In this document: positions 1 to 8,622 of the stretch, piece after piece | How the letters are laid out: the number at the start of each line of letters is the position of its first letter | Numbering within the stretch: the first letter of the stretch is position 1 | NCBI RefSeq assembly: GCF_000308775.1 | Contig: NZ_BAGJ01000258.1 | Coordinates: forward strand, 1 to 38,567 | Reading direction: 5' to 3' | DNA length: 38,567 bases | Source of the DNA: Nocardia testacea NBRC 100365 | GTDB lineage: Bacteria; Actinomycetota; Actinomycetes; Mycobacteriales; Mycobacteriaceae | Program-made: the position numbers and the translations under genes | Notes under the pieces: model-generated | Seen by the model: only the letters and a program-made list of their open reading frames with translations | Database searches by the model: none | What the model was told of the DNA's origin: nothing

Positions 1-1882
1 TGCCGCCGTCGCCGGTCCAGGCCCGTGCGAGGGTGGCGACCGCGGTGGTTTTGCCGGTGCCGGCGGGCGCGATCGCGACCTGCAGCCGGGCACCGGATCC
101 GGCGAGTTCGCGCACCATCGCCTGTTGTTCGGGGTTGAGCTCGGCGCCGTCGTGGTTGGCCGCGAACTCCACCAGAGCCGCGTCCACGGCGCTGGTGGGC
201 AGGGTGCGGCCGCCGGTTTGCAGGCTCGCCGCGATCAACCGCTGCTCCGCATCCACGATGTCGGGGCTGGTGTAGAGCTGGGCGCGGGTCGGGGTGTAGA
301 TGCTGGTGCCGTCGCTGCGGGCCAGCACTCCGGGCGCGGTCGCGGGGTCCGGGGTGCCGCGGGGGATCGACAAGGGCGGGGACAGGGCGGCGTCGAGGAC
401 CTCATCGAGCAGGCTGGCCCACCGGTGCGGGTCGACGCGGCCGCGGAGCTGGCGTTCGGTTTCCGAGCGCAGGTGGTTGATCTGCCAGGTCGCCCGGGTC
501 TCGGCCACCCTGCTCACCACCTGGGCGGCGACCTCCCGCGCGTCGAGGGGCGCACGGTCAGGGATCGGGTGATTCAGGGCGGCCGCCAGCATGATCCGCA
601 CGGCATCGGCGCCCAGCAGCTGCTCGGCGTCGCGGCGCCACTGCGCACGCTCCTCGGCCCGGGTACGCCCGGTCAGCTTCTCCCCGCGGGTCTTGAGAGT
701 GGCTTCTTGGGCCAAGTCGTAGAGGTTGCTCGGGGTGGGTTCGCGGCCGTGATCAGCGAGGAACTGCGCGGTGCGGCGGTCCAGTTCGGCCTTGATGACC
801 GCCGAGCGTTTCGACCACTGCTCGGTCAGCCGCAGGTCAACACCCACGGCCTCCCGTACCGGGCGCTTACCGCGGCGGGCCGCCCGGTCGGCGAACTGCA
901 TACCCAGCCGCAGCTCAAGATGGTGTTCCAAACGGGTGTTGTACAGCTCGGAGGCGGTGACCTTGAACCGGTACATCGCCTTGCCGTCGATACAGCCCCA
1001 CTTCCCGTCCGGGCGTTTCACCAGGTTCGACACCACCATGTGCGTGTGCAGCAGCGGGTCGCCGGCGCGGGAGGAGCGGTGATCGAACATCGTCGCGATC
1101 AACCCACCGGAGACCTCGATCTGGCGCACACTGTTGCGGCCCACCCTCGTCCGCAACACATCACGCTCGAGGAACGCCACCGCGTCCCGGATCGCGTCGT
1201 AATGCGCGCCCTCGATCTCGGCCGAGATCTCCGGTTCCCCCAACGCCCACACCGCCGCCACGCTTTTGACCGGTGTGAACGTGCAGTCATACCCCGCCAC
1301 CGCCCGCCGCGACGGCTGCGAGGCGCGAGCGATCCACCCCGACAGTTCCCGCTCGTTCAACGGCGGTCGCTGGTTCTCGTCGGTGAACAGCCGCACCGCG
1401 ACCTCGGTGCTGATCCGGGCCCGCTGCTCGGCGGGGATCGGGGCGTAGTCGACCCGGCCCTGCTCGGCGTTGTATTCGGCGTAGGCGCGGGTGCACTCCT
1501 GCTGGTAGGAGAACTCATCGACGGTGTGCACGTGGAACGGCCGGCCCAGCCGCACCGACCGCAACGCACGGGCTTTCGCCTCGCTGTAGGGGATGCTCTC
1601 CGCGGCCATCGTCGCCGCGATCTCGGCGGCGATCATCGCCTCGGCGTTCGGATGCAGCCCGTGGCCGAACAAGGCCCGCATCTGGGCTTCGGTCACCACC
1701 TCACCCTCGGTGAGACCGACATTACCCAAACCCGACCCGAACCAGCGCCCCGGCGCCTCACCCCGTTCGGAGTAATAGCCGGACAGGTCCTGCACCGGCC
1801 CGCGGTCGTTGACGTCGTTGGTCGCGATATTGCGCAGGTAGTACTCAAAACCGTTCCCGGTCCCGAGCTTCACCATCGACAT
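1..1882 (-). CDS. traA: MobF relaxase-helicase (TraA/TrwC type), N-terminal part; gene continues across the window ends
   Basis: Nicks and unwinds plasmid DNA for conjugative transfer. This is the first 627 residues of a gene that runs off position 1 and resumes in frame at 38567. The relaxase domain has tyrosine pairs at residues 14-15 and 36-37, the second followed by a GEAPGRW motif typical of MobF. The three-histidine metal site reads HRSSRAGDPLLHTH at about residues 266-281. The helicase Walker A motif (AGTGKTT) lies at about residues 603-610, close to position 60. I chose the ATG at 1882; an ATG two codons later and a GTG two codons earlier are alternatives. The upstream DNA at 1883-2248 is gene-free and may hold the cognate oriT. 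Family assignment is firm; the exact start is not. Confidence 0.93.
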   Translation of the reverse strand, partial: MSMVKLGTGNGFEYYLRNIATNDVNDRGPVQDLSGYYSERGEAPGRWFGSGLGNVGLTEGEVVTEAQMRALFGHGLHPNAEAMIAAEIAATMAAESIPYSEAKARALRSVRLGRPFHVHTVDEFSYQQECTRAYAEYNAEQGRVDYAPIPAEQRARISTEVAVRLFTDENQRPPLNERELSGWIARASQPSRRAVAGYDCTFTPVKSVAAVWALGEPEISAEIEGAHYDAIRDAVAFLERDVLRTRVGRNSVRQIEVSGGLIATMFDHRSSRAGDPLLHTHMVVSNLVKRPDGKWGCIDGKAMYRFKVTASELYNTRLEHHLELRLGMQFADRAARRGKRPVREAVGVDLRLTEQWSKRSAVIKAELDRRTAQFLADHGREPTPSNLYDLAQEATLKTRGEKLTGRTRAEERAQWRRDAEQLLGADAVRIMLAAALNHPIPDRAPLDAREVAAQVVSRVAETRATWQINHLRSETERQLRGRVDPHRWASLLDEVLDAALSPPLSIPRGTPDPATAPGVLARSDGTSIYTPTRAQLYTSPDIVDAEQRLIAASLQTGGRTLPTSAVDAALVEFAANHDGAELNPEQQAMVRELAGSGARLQVAIAPAGTGKTTAVATLARAWTGDGG

Positions 1883-2248
1883 GACCACAAAACCGAAGCT
1901 ACGCCCGAAATCTGAGGTTTCCTCGTGAGCTTTTCGCGGACCTTGAAGCACCAGGTGTGCTCGAAAATTTATAGAAGGAGTGAATTACAGGAGGTAGGAG
2001 GCTGTGAGAGAGGTTGATGGGAGGGAGATTTGAAGGGAGGGGAAGGGCAGGGATAAGAAAGGTAGGGCGTACAGGAAGTGTGGAAAGAGATAGGTGAGAG
2101 GTAGCTACCTCCTCCCCGGCCACACCGATATCGCCGGCCACGGATTCTCGGTGGCAAGGGCCGCAGGCCCGCGGCAGTACCTCTCTGACCGGGCCGGGCT
2201 GGAAGCTGCGCTCTGGCTCCTGTCGGTGGGCGGGTGCACCATCGAGGG
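1883..2248. other. Gene-free region upstream of the MobF relaxase; candidate oriT
   Basis: No convincing gene in 366 bases. From about 1973 to 2104 the plus strand is almost all purine, and it is less GC-rich than its surroundings. A perfect 14-bp palindrome, GAGGTAGCTACCTC, lies at 2098-2111 and echoes GGAGGTAGGAGG near 1990. Origins of transfer usually lie next to the relaxase gene and combine short inverted repeats with skewed composition, so this is the best oriT candidate for the MobF enzyme. It must also hold the relaxase promoter on the minus strand. I see no recognised nic sequence. Confidence 0.45.
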
Positions 2249-2563
2249 ATGAGCGAGCACGACGCCGTCAACACCGCCAACACGAGCGCGGCCCGCGCCG
2301 CCGGGTGGCCCAAGCTCACGGGTTCGCCCAAGCAGATCGAATGGGCCACCACCGTGCGCGCGGACAAGATCTGCGAGATGGAGGCCAGTGCCCCGACAGA
2401 GGTCGACTGGTACCGCGAGGTGATGCTGCGGGAGACCTCCGCCGGCGCCTGGATCGACAGCCGCAACCATCCCTGGCAGGCGCAGTTCATCGGCTGCGTC
2501 ACCGACGAGGAAATGGAAGCGCTGAAAGCGAAAGCCGCGCAGGATGCTGCATCCGCGCAGTGA
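2249..2563 (+). CDS. Conserved hypothetical plasmid protein (SPKQIEWA motif)
   Basis: 104 residues, soluble, no signal or membrane segment. The segment LTGSPKQIEWATTVRADKI resembles a short conserved block found in small proteins of many actinobacterial plasmids and integrated elements; its function is not known to me. A second conserved-looking block is SRNHPWQAQFIG. The start at 2249 (ATG) gives MSEHDAV; a GTG at 2234 is in frame but adds only five residues. It is the first gene downstream of the candidate oriT and is read in the same direction as the acetyltransferase that follows 63 bases later. Confidence 0.7.
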   Translation: MSEHDAVNTANTSAARAAGWPKLTGSPKQIEWATTVRADKICEMEASAPTEVDWYREVMLRETSAGAWIDSRNHPWQAQFIGCVTDEEMEALKAKAAQDAASAQ

Positions 2564-2626
2564 TGCGGACGGCCCGGTGTTCAGTGCCGGGTTCGGGGGT
2601 GAGCGCTATGGGAAGGGGAGCGGCCG

Positions 2627-3118
2627 GTGAGGACCGATGATCTGTTCGACTTCGACGAGGACGACCTCGACGACCTGCTGTGGCCGCGGCCGCGGTATCC
2701 GCTGTTACGGAAGCTGAACCCGCGTCGTGGTCTGCTCCGGTGGCACGCTCGCCATGTGGTCAGCTTCGAATACCGGGGTCCGGTGATCACCGAAGGCGCC
2801 GGCCACGAGAGCCGGTCCATCACGTTCTGGGACCGCCGCAGCCCGAACAGCGATGTCGGGATGGTCAGCTACCGGATATGCCACGAGTGCCGATGGGGCT
2901 ACATCGACAGCATCGACGTTCGGGAACGACTCTGGGGGCGGGGTATCGCCACCCGGGCTCTGGCCGAGATTCGTGAGCAGGTCCCCGGCTACACCTGGCG
3001 GACCAGCATGCACAAGAACGAGGCGAAGAGCTTCTGGTTGCTCCTCGCCGAACGCACCGGTGAGGACTACATCGACACCGATCGGTACTGCCCCCACATC
3101 CGCCGGGCTCCCACCTGA
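2627..3118 (+). CDS. GNAT-family N-acetyltransferase
   Basis: 163 residues. The acetyl-CoA binding motif A is visible at residues 95-115: SIDVRERLWGRGIATRAL, containing the R-x-x-W-G-R-G-I-A pyrophosphate loop of GNAT enzymes. The N-terminus is unusually acidic (about ten Asp/Glu in the first 17 residues) and is followed by a basic stretch. The substrate cannot be read from sequence; plasmid GNATs may modify small molecules, toxins or proteins. The start is GTG at 2627, chosen because a strong AAGGGGAG ribosome site lies just upstream. Confidence 0.8.
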   Translation: MRTDDLFDFDEDDLDDLLWPRPRYPLLRKLNPRRGLLRWHARHVVSFEYRGPVITEGAGHESRSITFWDRRSPNSDVGMVSYRICHECRWGYIDSIDVRERLWGRGIATRALAEIREQVPGYTWRTSMHKNEAKSFWLLLAERTGEDYIDTDRYCPHIRRAPT

Positions 3119-3171
3119 TTCCGGCCGCCGGGGATCGCCGAACCGGGGACCGTTCGTGGACATCTACGGTC

Positions 3172-3196
3172 AAATGTAAACGTATTCGTTTCATTT
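3172..3196. promoter_or_regulatory. AT-rich imperfect inverted repeat before the BELL-like gene
   Basis: AAATGTAAACG and CGTTTCATTT flank a four-base TATT spacer; the arms pair except for one extra base. It lies in a locally AT-rich patch about 77 bases before the ATG at 3273, which has a clear AGGAGG ribosome site. Likely an operator or promoter element for this gene. Confidence 0.45.
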
Positions 3197-3272
3197 GGGT
3201 TCGGAGAGCTACATTGAGCCCGCGGCCGCTGATCGAGCTGTCGTGTGCTTTCTGAATAACAGGAGGTTGTAG

Positions 3273-3749
3273 ATGGATCCGGTGACGTTGATCGTCGCAG
3301 CACTAGCGACGGGCGCGGCGGCAGGGGTAGGGGAAGTAGTCAAGCAGGGGATCGTCGACTCGTACAACGGTGTCCGGAGGATGATCTCCGACCGCTACGA
3401 GGTCATCGAGGCCGAAGTGGTTGGCGTCGAGTCCGAACCGGAGGAGCCGTTGCGCCGCCAGCTGCTGGCCAAGAAGCTCACCCAGGTCGGCGCCGGCGAG
3501 GACTCGGAGCTGGTGGCGGCTGCGCAGGAGCTGCTGCGCCTGGTCGCCGAGCAGGCCCCGCAGGCCGCGGAGATCGTGGGCGTGCAACTGAACCGGGTCG
3601 ATGCGGCCGGCGATATCGAAGTCACCGACGTGGCTGTACAGGGTGGTATCGGTGTGCAGGCCACCGACGTCGCCACCGGAGGATCCATGATCATCCGCGG
3701 AGTACAGGCGGTCCAGGAGCCGCCCCACCCTCATCTGGCGCGGCGGTAA
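3273..3749 (+). CDS. BELL-like N-terminal domain protein, probably frameshifted near its end
   Basis: 158 residues in this frame. The start MDPVTLIVAALATGAAAG, a small-residue helical segment followed by a helical region to about residue 105, matches a common actinobacterial family. I associate it with the BELL domain described by Dyrka and colleagues as the bacterial counterpart of HeLo/HELL cell-death effectors. That link is from memory and was not computed. A repetitive beta-type segment follows (about residues 110-142, with GGIGVQATDVATGGSMIIRG). The frame then ends in a low-quality tail, while sensible coding sequence continues in another frame from about 3704. AGGAGG precedes the ATG. 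Confidence 0.6.
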   Translation: MDPVTLIVAALATGAAAGVGEVVKQGIVDSYNGVRRMISDRYEVIEAEVVGVESEPEEPLRRQLLAKKLTQVGAGEDSELVAAAQELLRLVAEQAPQAAEIVGVQLNRVDAAGDIEVTDVAVQGGIGVQATDVATGGSMIIRGVQAVQEPPHPHLARR

Positions 3750-4096
3750 CCGGCATACCCGCCGCCGCGCACAACGCTCTCACCGCGAACACCAGCGATA
3801 CGAGTATCGGTAGGGACTACAACATCTATCTCGGGGATCGCTCCTCGAGCAGCAATGCTGGCCGAGTCCGCGCTGTCACCACGTCGGTGGAAGCGGTCCC
3901 GCTCGGCGAGAACCTGTGGACTGTCAAGGTCAACAACGGCACCACAGGCCCGATTACCGCTCTCTCCGTGGACGTCTACGTTGTTGGTGAGGACGGTAAC
4001 CGCACCGCAGACGAGTGTGTACCCGCGAAAGGCCGGGTGTCGTTCGCGGACAGCATGCAGGAACTCCTAGGGCAAGGGATGCAGGGCGCGCTGGGC
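3704..4096 (+). pseudogene. Out-of-frame continuation of the BELL-like gene (C-terminal domain)
   Basis: Reading two bases ahead of the upstream frame gives a linker rich in Ala, Pro and Ser, then TSIGRDYNIYLGDRSS, and then a beta-rich domain containing LWTVKVNNGTTGPITALSV, DVYVVGEDGNRTADECVPA and KGRVSFADSMQELLGQG. No credible start codon or ribosome site precedes it, so it looks like the second half of the 3273 gene cut off by an indel at about 3703-3719. The true end is uncertain: beyond about 4090 the plus frame overlaps a better coding signal on the minus strand. A programmed frameshift or an assembly error are alternatives to a pseudogene. Confidence 0.55.
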
Positions 4097-4300
4097 GCGC
4101 AAGCCCGAGATCACCAGCACCCACAACGGACTCGGTTCGACGTCGGACGGTTCGGTGCGGCGGCTGTAGCCCGGAGGGCCAATACGATCGAAAATCTCCT
4201 GTTGACTCGCGACGATGCCGCGTCGTTTGAGTCGCTGCGCCACTTCGCGTTCGGTCGCGCCGGTCGCGGCGGTCAGCTCGTCCCAGCTCGCTTCGGCATG
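4067..4300 (-). pseudogene. Truncated minus-strand gene cut by the transposon left end
   Basis: About 77 residues with consistent codon use and a stop at 4067-4069. Segments include AEASWDELTAATGATEREV, AQRLKRRGIVASQQEIFDR and IGPPGYSRRTEPSD. The WDELTAATGATEREVAQRL part looks like a helix-turn-helix. The frame has no start: upstream it runs into the transposon inverted repeat and hits a TAG there. It is the 3' remainder of a gene whose 5' part was lost when the Tn3 element arrived or deleted adjacent DNA. I do not recognise the family. Confidence 0.55.
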
Positions 4301-4301
4301 T

Positions 4302-4339
4302 GGGGTCCAGTTGAGCGGAAACTGGCGCTAGAGGGCGCT
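4302..4339 (+). repeat. Transposon left terminal inverted repeat
   Basis: Begins GGGGTCCAGTTGAGCGGAAA and pairs with the complement of 12570-12607. It lies about 60 bases before the tnpA start. Confidence 0.88.
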
Positions 4340-4400
4340 GACTTCCGAGGTCCTGTGCCCTGGAGGTCAATTCGCTGGATCGGCGGCGGCGGGCGGGCAT

Positions 4401-7400
4401 GTGGTGGTTGCATGTCGGGTTGTGGGTGATGAGGTCGGGGCCGGGTATGGCCAGTTCGGTGCGCTGTCGCGGGTCGAGCTGGAGCGGTTCTTCCATCTCG
4501 ATGACACCGATCGGGAGCTGATCGCGGCCCGGCGCCGGGACTCGAACCGGCTCGGTTTCGCGTTGCAGCTGGTCACGGTCCGCTATCTGGGGATGTTCCT
4601 CACCGATCCGCTCGATGTACCGGTCGAACTGGTGGAGTACCTGGCCGAACAGCTCGACATCGCCGATCCGTCGTGCGTGAAGTCCTACACCGACCGGGAG
4701 AAGACCCGGTTCGAGCACGCGTGGGATATCCAACGCATCGAGGGTCTGATCTCGTTCGCGCAGGTCGAGGCCGAGCTGATTGCGTGGGTCACCGATCAGG
4801 CGTGGATGACCGGAGACGGACCGAAGGCCCTGATCGCCGGTGCGGTGGGCTGGCTGCGGGAACGCAATGCCCTGCTGCCGGGCATCACCACCCTGGAACG
4901 CCTCGTAGCCGACGGCAAGGCCGACGCCGACCGGCGACTCTGGGCGCAGCTGGCCGCCCAGCTGACCAGCGGGGAGGCCGGGGTGCTGCTCGGATTACTG
5001 GACACTCGGCAGGAGAACCGCCGCCGGTTCGTGGAGCTGGAGCGGTTGCGTAAGGGCGCGTTCACGCCGACACCGACGGGCATGAGGAACGCGTTGGCGC
5101 GGGTACGGGATGTGAACGCGGTCGTTCCGGGGTCGGTGGATTTCGCGGCGGTGCCGGCGCGGCGGGTGATCGCGCTGGCCACGCACGGGTTGACCGGTAA
5201 GACCGCGCACCTGCGGCGGATGAAATCCCAGCGGAAGCGGCTGCTGGCGCTGCTTGCCGCGACGGTGTTCACTTTGCGCGGCAAGGCCATCGATGACGTT
5301 CTGGAACTGTTCGACCTGCTGATGGTCACCAACTTGATGGCCAAGGCCGAACGCCAGTCCCGCGAGGAGAAGATCAAGCGTTACCCGCGGGTGAGCCGCA
5401 ACGCCGGCAAGCTCGCCGCCGCGGTGCGGGTACTGCTGGAGATGAGTGAGAACGAACCGGAGCTGTCCCTGGATCTGGTGTGGGATCTCATCGAGAGCAC
5501 AGTGTCCAAGGCGGAGCTGCGGGCCGCCTTGGACGCGATCGATGAGCTGGTGCCGCCAGCCGATCCGGAGTGCGACTCGCACAAGCTCGAGGAGCTGGCG
5601 GGACGGTTCGCCACGGTGCGCGGGTTCTTGCCCGCGATGATGCGCCACATCGACTTCGGTGCCACCGCCGACGCGGCGCCGGTACTCAAGGCGGTGGTCG
5701 CACTGGCGGAGATGATCTCCCCACAGCGCACCGGCCGCAGCGGGCTACCAGCACGGTGGCTCGATGCCCGCCGGGTGAACCATGACCTGATCGCCGGCGG
5801 CTGGCAGCGCTTGGTGTACCCGCCGGAGCGGCCGGCCGACACCGTCGATCGGGCGGCCTACACCCTGTGCCTGCTCGAGCAGTTCCATCGGCATCTCAAG
5901 CACCGCAACATTTTCGCTGAGCACTCCTCGAAGTGGCGTGACCCCCGCGCGCATCTGCTGTCCGGCATGGCGTGGGAAGAGGCCCGCGACCGGGGCATGA
6001 ACGCACTCGGCCTGCCGGGCAACCCGCATGAGATCTTGGGTGAGCTGGCCCAAAGCCTCGACGGCGCCTATCGGGAACTCGCCGAACACCTGGGCGACGA
6101 CACTTCCGCGTCGGTGGACGAGGACGGGAAACTGCACGTGGCCGCGTTGTCGGCGACGCCGGAGGAGCCGAGTCTGGTCGATCTGCGGCGCCGCACCGCA
6201 GCGATGATGCCGAGGGTTGACCTGCCGGAAATGGTCTTGGAAGTGATGGACTGGTGCCCGGAGTTCGGCGAGTCGTTCACCCATGTCGCCGGGACCAGCG
6301 CCCGCGTCGCCGACCTGGGGGTGTCGGTGGCCGCGGTGCTGTGCAGCCAGGCCATGAACGTCGGCCTGGTCCCGGTGACGACGCCCGGCGCCGACGCGCT
6401 GACCCGCGACCGGCTGCGCCATGTCGATCAGCACTATCTGCGAGCGGAGACCCTGTCCGCGGCGAACACTGTGCTGGTCAACGCCCAAGCCGATGTGCCG
6501 CTGGTCGGGTTGTGGGGTGGCGGGGCCGTGGCCTCGGTGGACGGGATGCGGTTCGTCGTCCCGGTCCGGACTATTCATGCGCGACCCAACCGGAAATACT
6601 TCGGGCCGAAACGGGGCGCTACCTGGCTCAATATGCTGTCGGACCAGGCGGCCGGGCTGAACGCGATGGTGGTGTCGGGCACGCCCCGTGATTCGTTGAA
6701 CGCCATCGACGTGATCCTGCGGCAGCCGGAGGGCAGCAAGGTGCCCGACGACATCATTTCCGACAACGGGTCGTATTCGGATATCGTTTTCGGGCTGCTG
6801 CATCTGCTGGGCCGCAAGTATCGCCCGCAGCTGAAAAGCCTGCCCGACCGGCGGCTGTGGCGCATCGATACCTCCGCCGACTACGGCCCCCTGGACAAGG
6901 CCGCACGCGGACGCATCGACGTGGAGAAGATCTGCTCCCACTGGGAAGACATGTGCCGGGTGGCGGTGTCGATGAACCGTGGTGAAGTCTCCGCGCACGA
7001 GGTCACGCGCATGATCTCCCGCGACGGCAACCCCACCCACCTCGGGCAGGCCATCGCCCACTACGGCCGGATTTTCAAGACTCTCCATATTCTTCGGTTG
7101 GCCGATGACGAACCCTACCGGCGGGAAGCCAAGGCCCAGGCCAACCTCCAGGAAGGCCGCCACGATCTGGGCCGCACCGTCTTCCACGGCCGCAAGGGCG
7201 AACTGCACCGCGCCTACCTCGACGGCATGGAAGACCAGCTCGACGCGCTCGGGCTCGTATTGAACATCATCGTGTTGTGGAACTCGGTGTACCTGAGCCG
7301 TGCCCTCGACGAGCTGCGCACCCAGGGCTATCCGGTCCGTGACGAAGATGCCGCGAGGCTGTCACCGTTCATCCGTCGCCACATCCGCATGGAGGGCCAT

Positions 7401-7478
7401 TACAGCTTCCACCTGCCCGACCTGGGCGGACGCCACCGGCCGCTGCGCGATCCAGATGCCGGAGACGAAGACGACTGA
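4401..7478 (+). CDS. tnpA: Tn3-family transposase TnpA
   Basis: 1025 residues, full length for the family. Catalyses replicative transposition into cointegrates. The N-terminal DNA-binding part has the family pattern LERFFHLDDTDRELI and RLGFALQLVTVRYLG. The C-terminal DDE domain is complete: first Asp in ASVDGMRF (about residue 713), second in IISDNGSYSD (about 785), Glu in NLQEGRHDLGRTVFHG (about 917). The start is GTG at 4401, about 60 bases inside the left repeat; a second GTG follows at once, so the first residue is uncertain. It ends 24 bases from the convergent recombinase gene. No break is seen, so it is probably active. Confidence 0.95.
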   Translation: MVVACRVVGDEVGAGYGQFGALSRVELERFFHLDDTDRELIAARRRDSNRLGFALQLVTVRYLGMFLTDPLDVPVELVEYLAEQLDIADPSCVKSYTDREKTRFEHAWDIQRIEGLISFAQVEAELIAWVTDQAWMTGDGPKALIAGAVGWLRERNALLPGITTLERLVADGKADADRRLWAQLAAQLTSGEAGVLLGLLDTRQENRRRFVELERLRKGAFTPTPTGMRNALARVRDVNAVVPGSVDFAAVPARRVIALATHGLTGKTAHLRRMKSQRKRLLALLAATVFTLRGKAIDDVLELFDLLMVTNLMAKAERQSREEKIKRYPRVSRNAGKLAAAVRVLLEMSENEPELSLDLVWDLIESTVSKAELRAALDAIDELVPPADPECDSHKLEELAGRFATVRGFLPAMMRHIDFGATADAAPVLKAVVALAEMISPQRTGRSGLPARWLDARRVNHDLIAGGWQRLVYPPERPADTVDRAAYTLCLLEQFHRHLKHRNIFAEHSSKWRDPRAHLLSGMAWEEARDRGMNALGLPGNPHEILGELAQSLDGAYRELAEHLGDDTSASVDEDGKLHVAALSATPEEPSLVDLRRRTAAMMPRVDLPEMVLEVMDWCPEFGESFTHVAGTSARVADLGVSVAAVLCSQAMNVGLVPVTTPGADALTRDRLRHVDQHYLRAETLSAANTVLVNAQADVPLVGLWGGGAVASVDGMRFVVPVRTIHARPNRKYFGPKRGATWLNMLSDQAAGLNAMVVSGTPRDSLNAIDVILRQPEGSKVPDDIISDNGSYSDIVFGLLHLLGRKYRPQLKSLPDRRLWRIDTSADYGPLDKAARGRIDVEKICSHWEDMCRVAVSMNRGEVSAHEVTRMISRDGNPTHLGQAIAHYGRIFKTLHILRLADDEPYRREAKAQANLQEGRHDLGRTVFHGRKGELHRAYLDGMEDQLDALGLVLNIIVLWNSVYLSRALDELRTQGYPVRDEDAARLSPFIRRHIRMEGHYSFHLPDLGGRHRPLRDPDAGDEDD

Positions 7479-7501
7479 CGGTTTCGGGTGAGGAAAACAG
7501 A

Positions 7502-8440
7502 TCAGCGGTTCGGCCGACGGCGGGCGGCTGGGTCGGTGTCGGCCTGGAACCGGCGCAGCCCCTCGTCGGACACCCGAGCGTATTTGGCGAGGCTGCGGAC
7601 CGAGGTGTGCCCGCTCAGCTTCATCAACACTGGCGTGGACGCGCCGTCCTCGGCGGCGTGGGTGAGTCGGGAATGCCGCCATTGATGCAATGTGTAGGGG
7701 CCGTCGCCGAAGTGTGCGGTGTAGGTCTCGAATAGTTCTGCCGCGCGACGGTAGGACAAGCGGGCTCGCCCGGTCACCGGATCCACATCGTTGCTGGCCA
7801 CCGAGGGGCGGGCCTTGCGGTCGGTGAGGAACAATGGGCCCCGGCGCCGACCGGCGAGCATGCGTGGCAGCAGCCGCGCGGTGCCGGTCTGCCAGGCGAT
7901 CCGCTCACGCGCCCCGCCCTTGCGGGTCACCACCGCGCACCGGTTCACCGTGTCCAGATCGGGCACGTCGAGCATCAGCACTTCCTCGGCGCGGGCGGAG
8001 GATTCATACAGCAGGTGCCACAGCACCCGCTCGCGCAGTGGCGCATCCGATGTCAGGATCTCGGCGACGCGATCACGCGAGAGTGCCTTGCTGGTATCCG
8101 GCGGTGCGGGACGCGCCTTCAACCGCACCAGCGGATCGGCGGCCAGCCAGTCCTGTTCGGCCCAGTACGTGCACGCCGATTGCAGGGCGGTCAACCGGAT
8201 GTTGAACGTCTTGGCTGCTTTGTCGCCCCACATGAAGGTGAACCAGCCGGCCACCCGATCCGGCTGCGACCCCAGCAGCGCCACATCGGTATCGCGGCCG
8301 AAGTCGGCCACGAGCCGGTTCAGCGCCGTAGCGTAGGTCGCCTTCGTGTTCTCGACCGTGATCGCCGCCAGATAGATCGCCACGGCATCACTGAGCCGGA
8401 CCCCGCCGACCGCGCTCGGGAGTCTCCGAACCTGCCCCAT
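7502..8440 (-). CDS. tnpI: Tyrosine recombinase (TnpI-like cointegrate resolvase)
   Basis: 312 residues with a core-binding domain (about 15-100) and a catalytic domain. Catalytic residues are visible: Arg in ESSARAEEVL, Lys in VVTRKGG, the H-x-x-R box in LHQWRHSRLTH, the second His in LSGHTSVRSLAKYARV, and the nucleophile Tyr in that same segment. In Tn3-family elements of the Tn4430 type a tyrosine recombinase (TnpI) replaces the usual serine resolvase. Position beside tnpA, and a two-armed site just upstream at 8521-8561, support that role here. ATG at 8440. A captured stand-alone integrase is less likely. Confidence 0.87.
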   Translation of the reverse strand: MGQVRRLPSAVGGVRLSDAVAIYLAAITVENTKATYATALNRLVADFGRDTDVALLGSQPDRVAGWFTFMWGDKAAKTFNIRLTALQSACTYWAEQDWLAADPLVRLKARPAPPDTSKALSRDRVAEILTSDAPLRERVLWHLLYESSARAEEVLMLDVPDLDTVNRCAVVTRKGGARERIAWQTGTARLLPRMLAGRRRGPLFLTDRKARPSVASNDVDPVTGRARLSYRRAAELFETYTAHFGDGPYTLHQWRHSRLTHAAEDGASTPVLMKLSGHTSVRSLAKYARVSDEGLRRFQADTDPAARRRPNR

Positions 8441-8459
8441 CGCACCACCCTCCCGTCGC

Positions 8460-8561
8460 TACCGCAGATAGTTTCCCGAGTCGCCCCCGGGTTCGGGGTG
8501 TATCGCACCAGGACGACTCGGCAGTTACCGCACATAGTATGTCACTATCTGCGGTAACTGC
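8460..8561. promoter_or_regulatory. Putative internal resolution site of the transposon
   Basis: Two 18-bp arms at 8521-8538 and 8544-8561 (GCAGTTACCGCACATAGT and its near-perfect complement, one mismatch) flank a five-base spacer ATGTC. This is the layout of a tyrosine-recombinase core site. A further copy of the arm core, TACCGCAGATAGT, is at 8460-8472 and could be an accessory site like the DR motifs of Tn4430. The site lies immediately upstream of the recombinase gene and probably overlaps its promoter. Confidence 0.72.
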
Positions 8562-8622
8562 TTAGCGCCAGATTTCGCAGATGTGGTCGATGTTCGAAGT
8601 GGTCTTGTCAGCAGAGTTGCAT

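Noticed and set aside
125..1915. A 596-codon open frame on the plus strand
   Set aside because: It lies opposite the relaxase, has no domain, and its composition is that of an antisense frame in GC-rich DNA.
3954..4733. A 259-codon minus-strand frame spanning the transposon left end
   Set aside because: It crosses the inverted repeat and is antisense to the tnpA start; a different minus frame (4067-4300) carries the coding signal.
5745..7208. A 487-codon minus-strand frame in the transposase
   Set aside because: Antisense to the catalytic domain of tnpA, without recognisable motifs.
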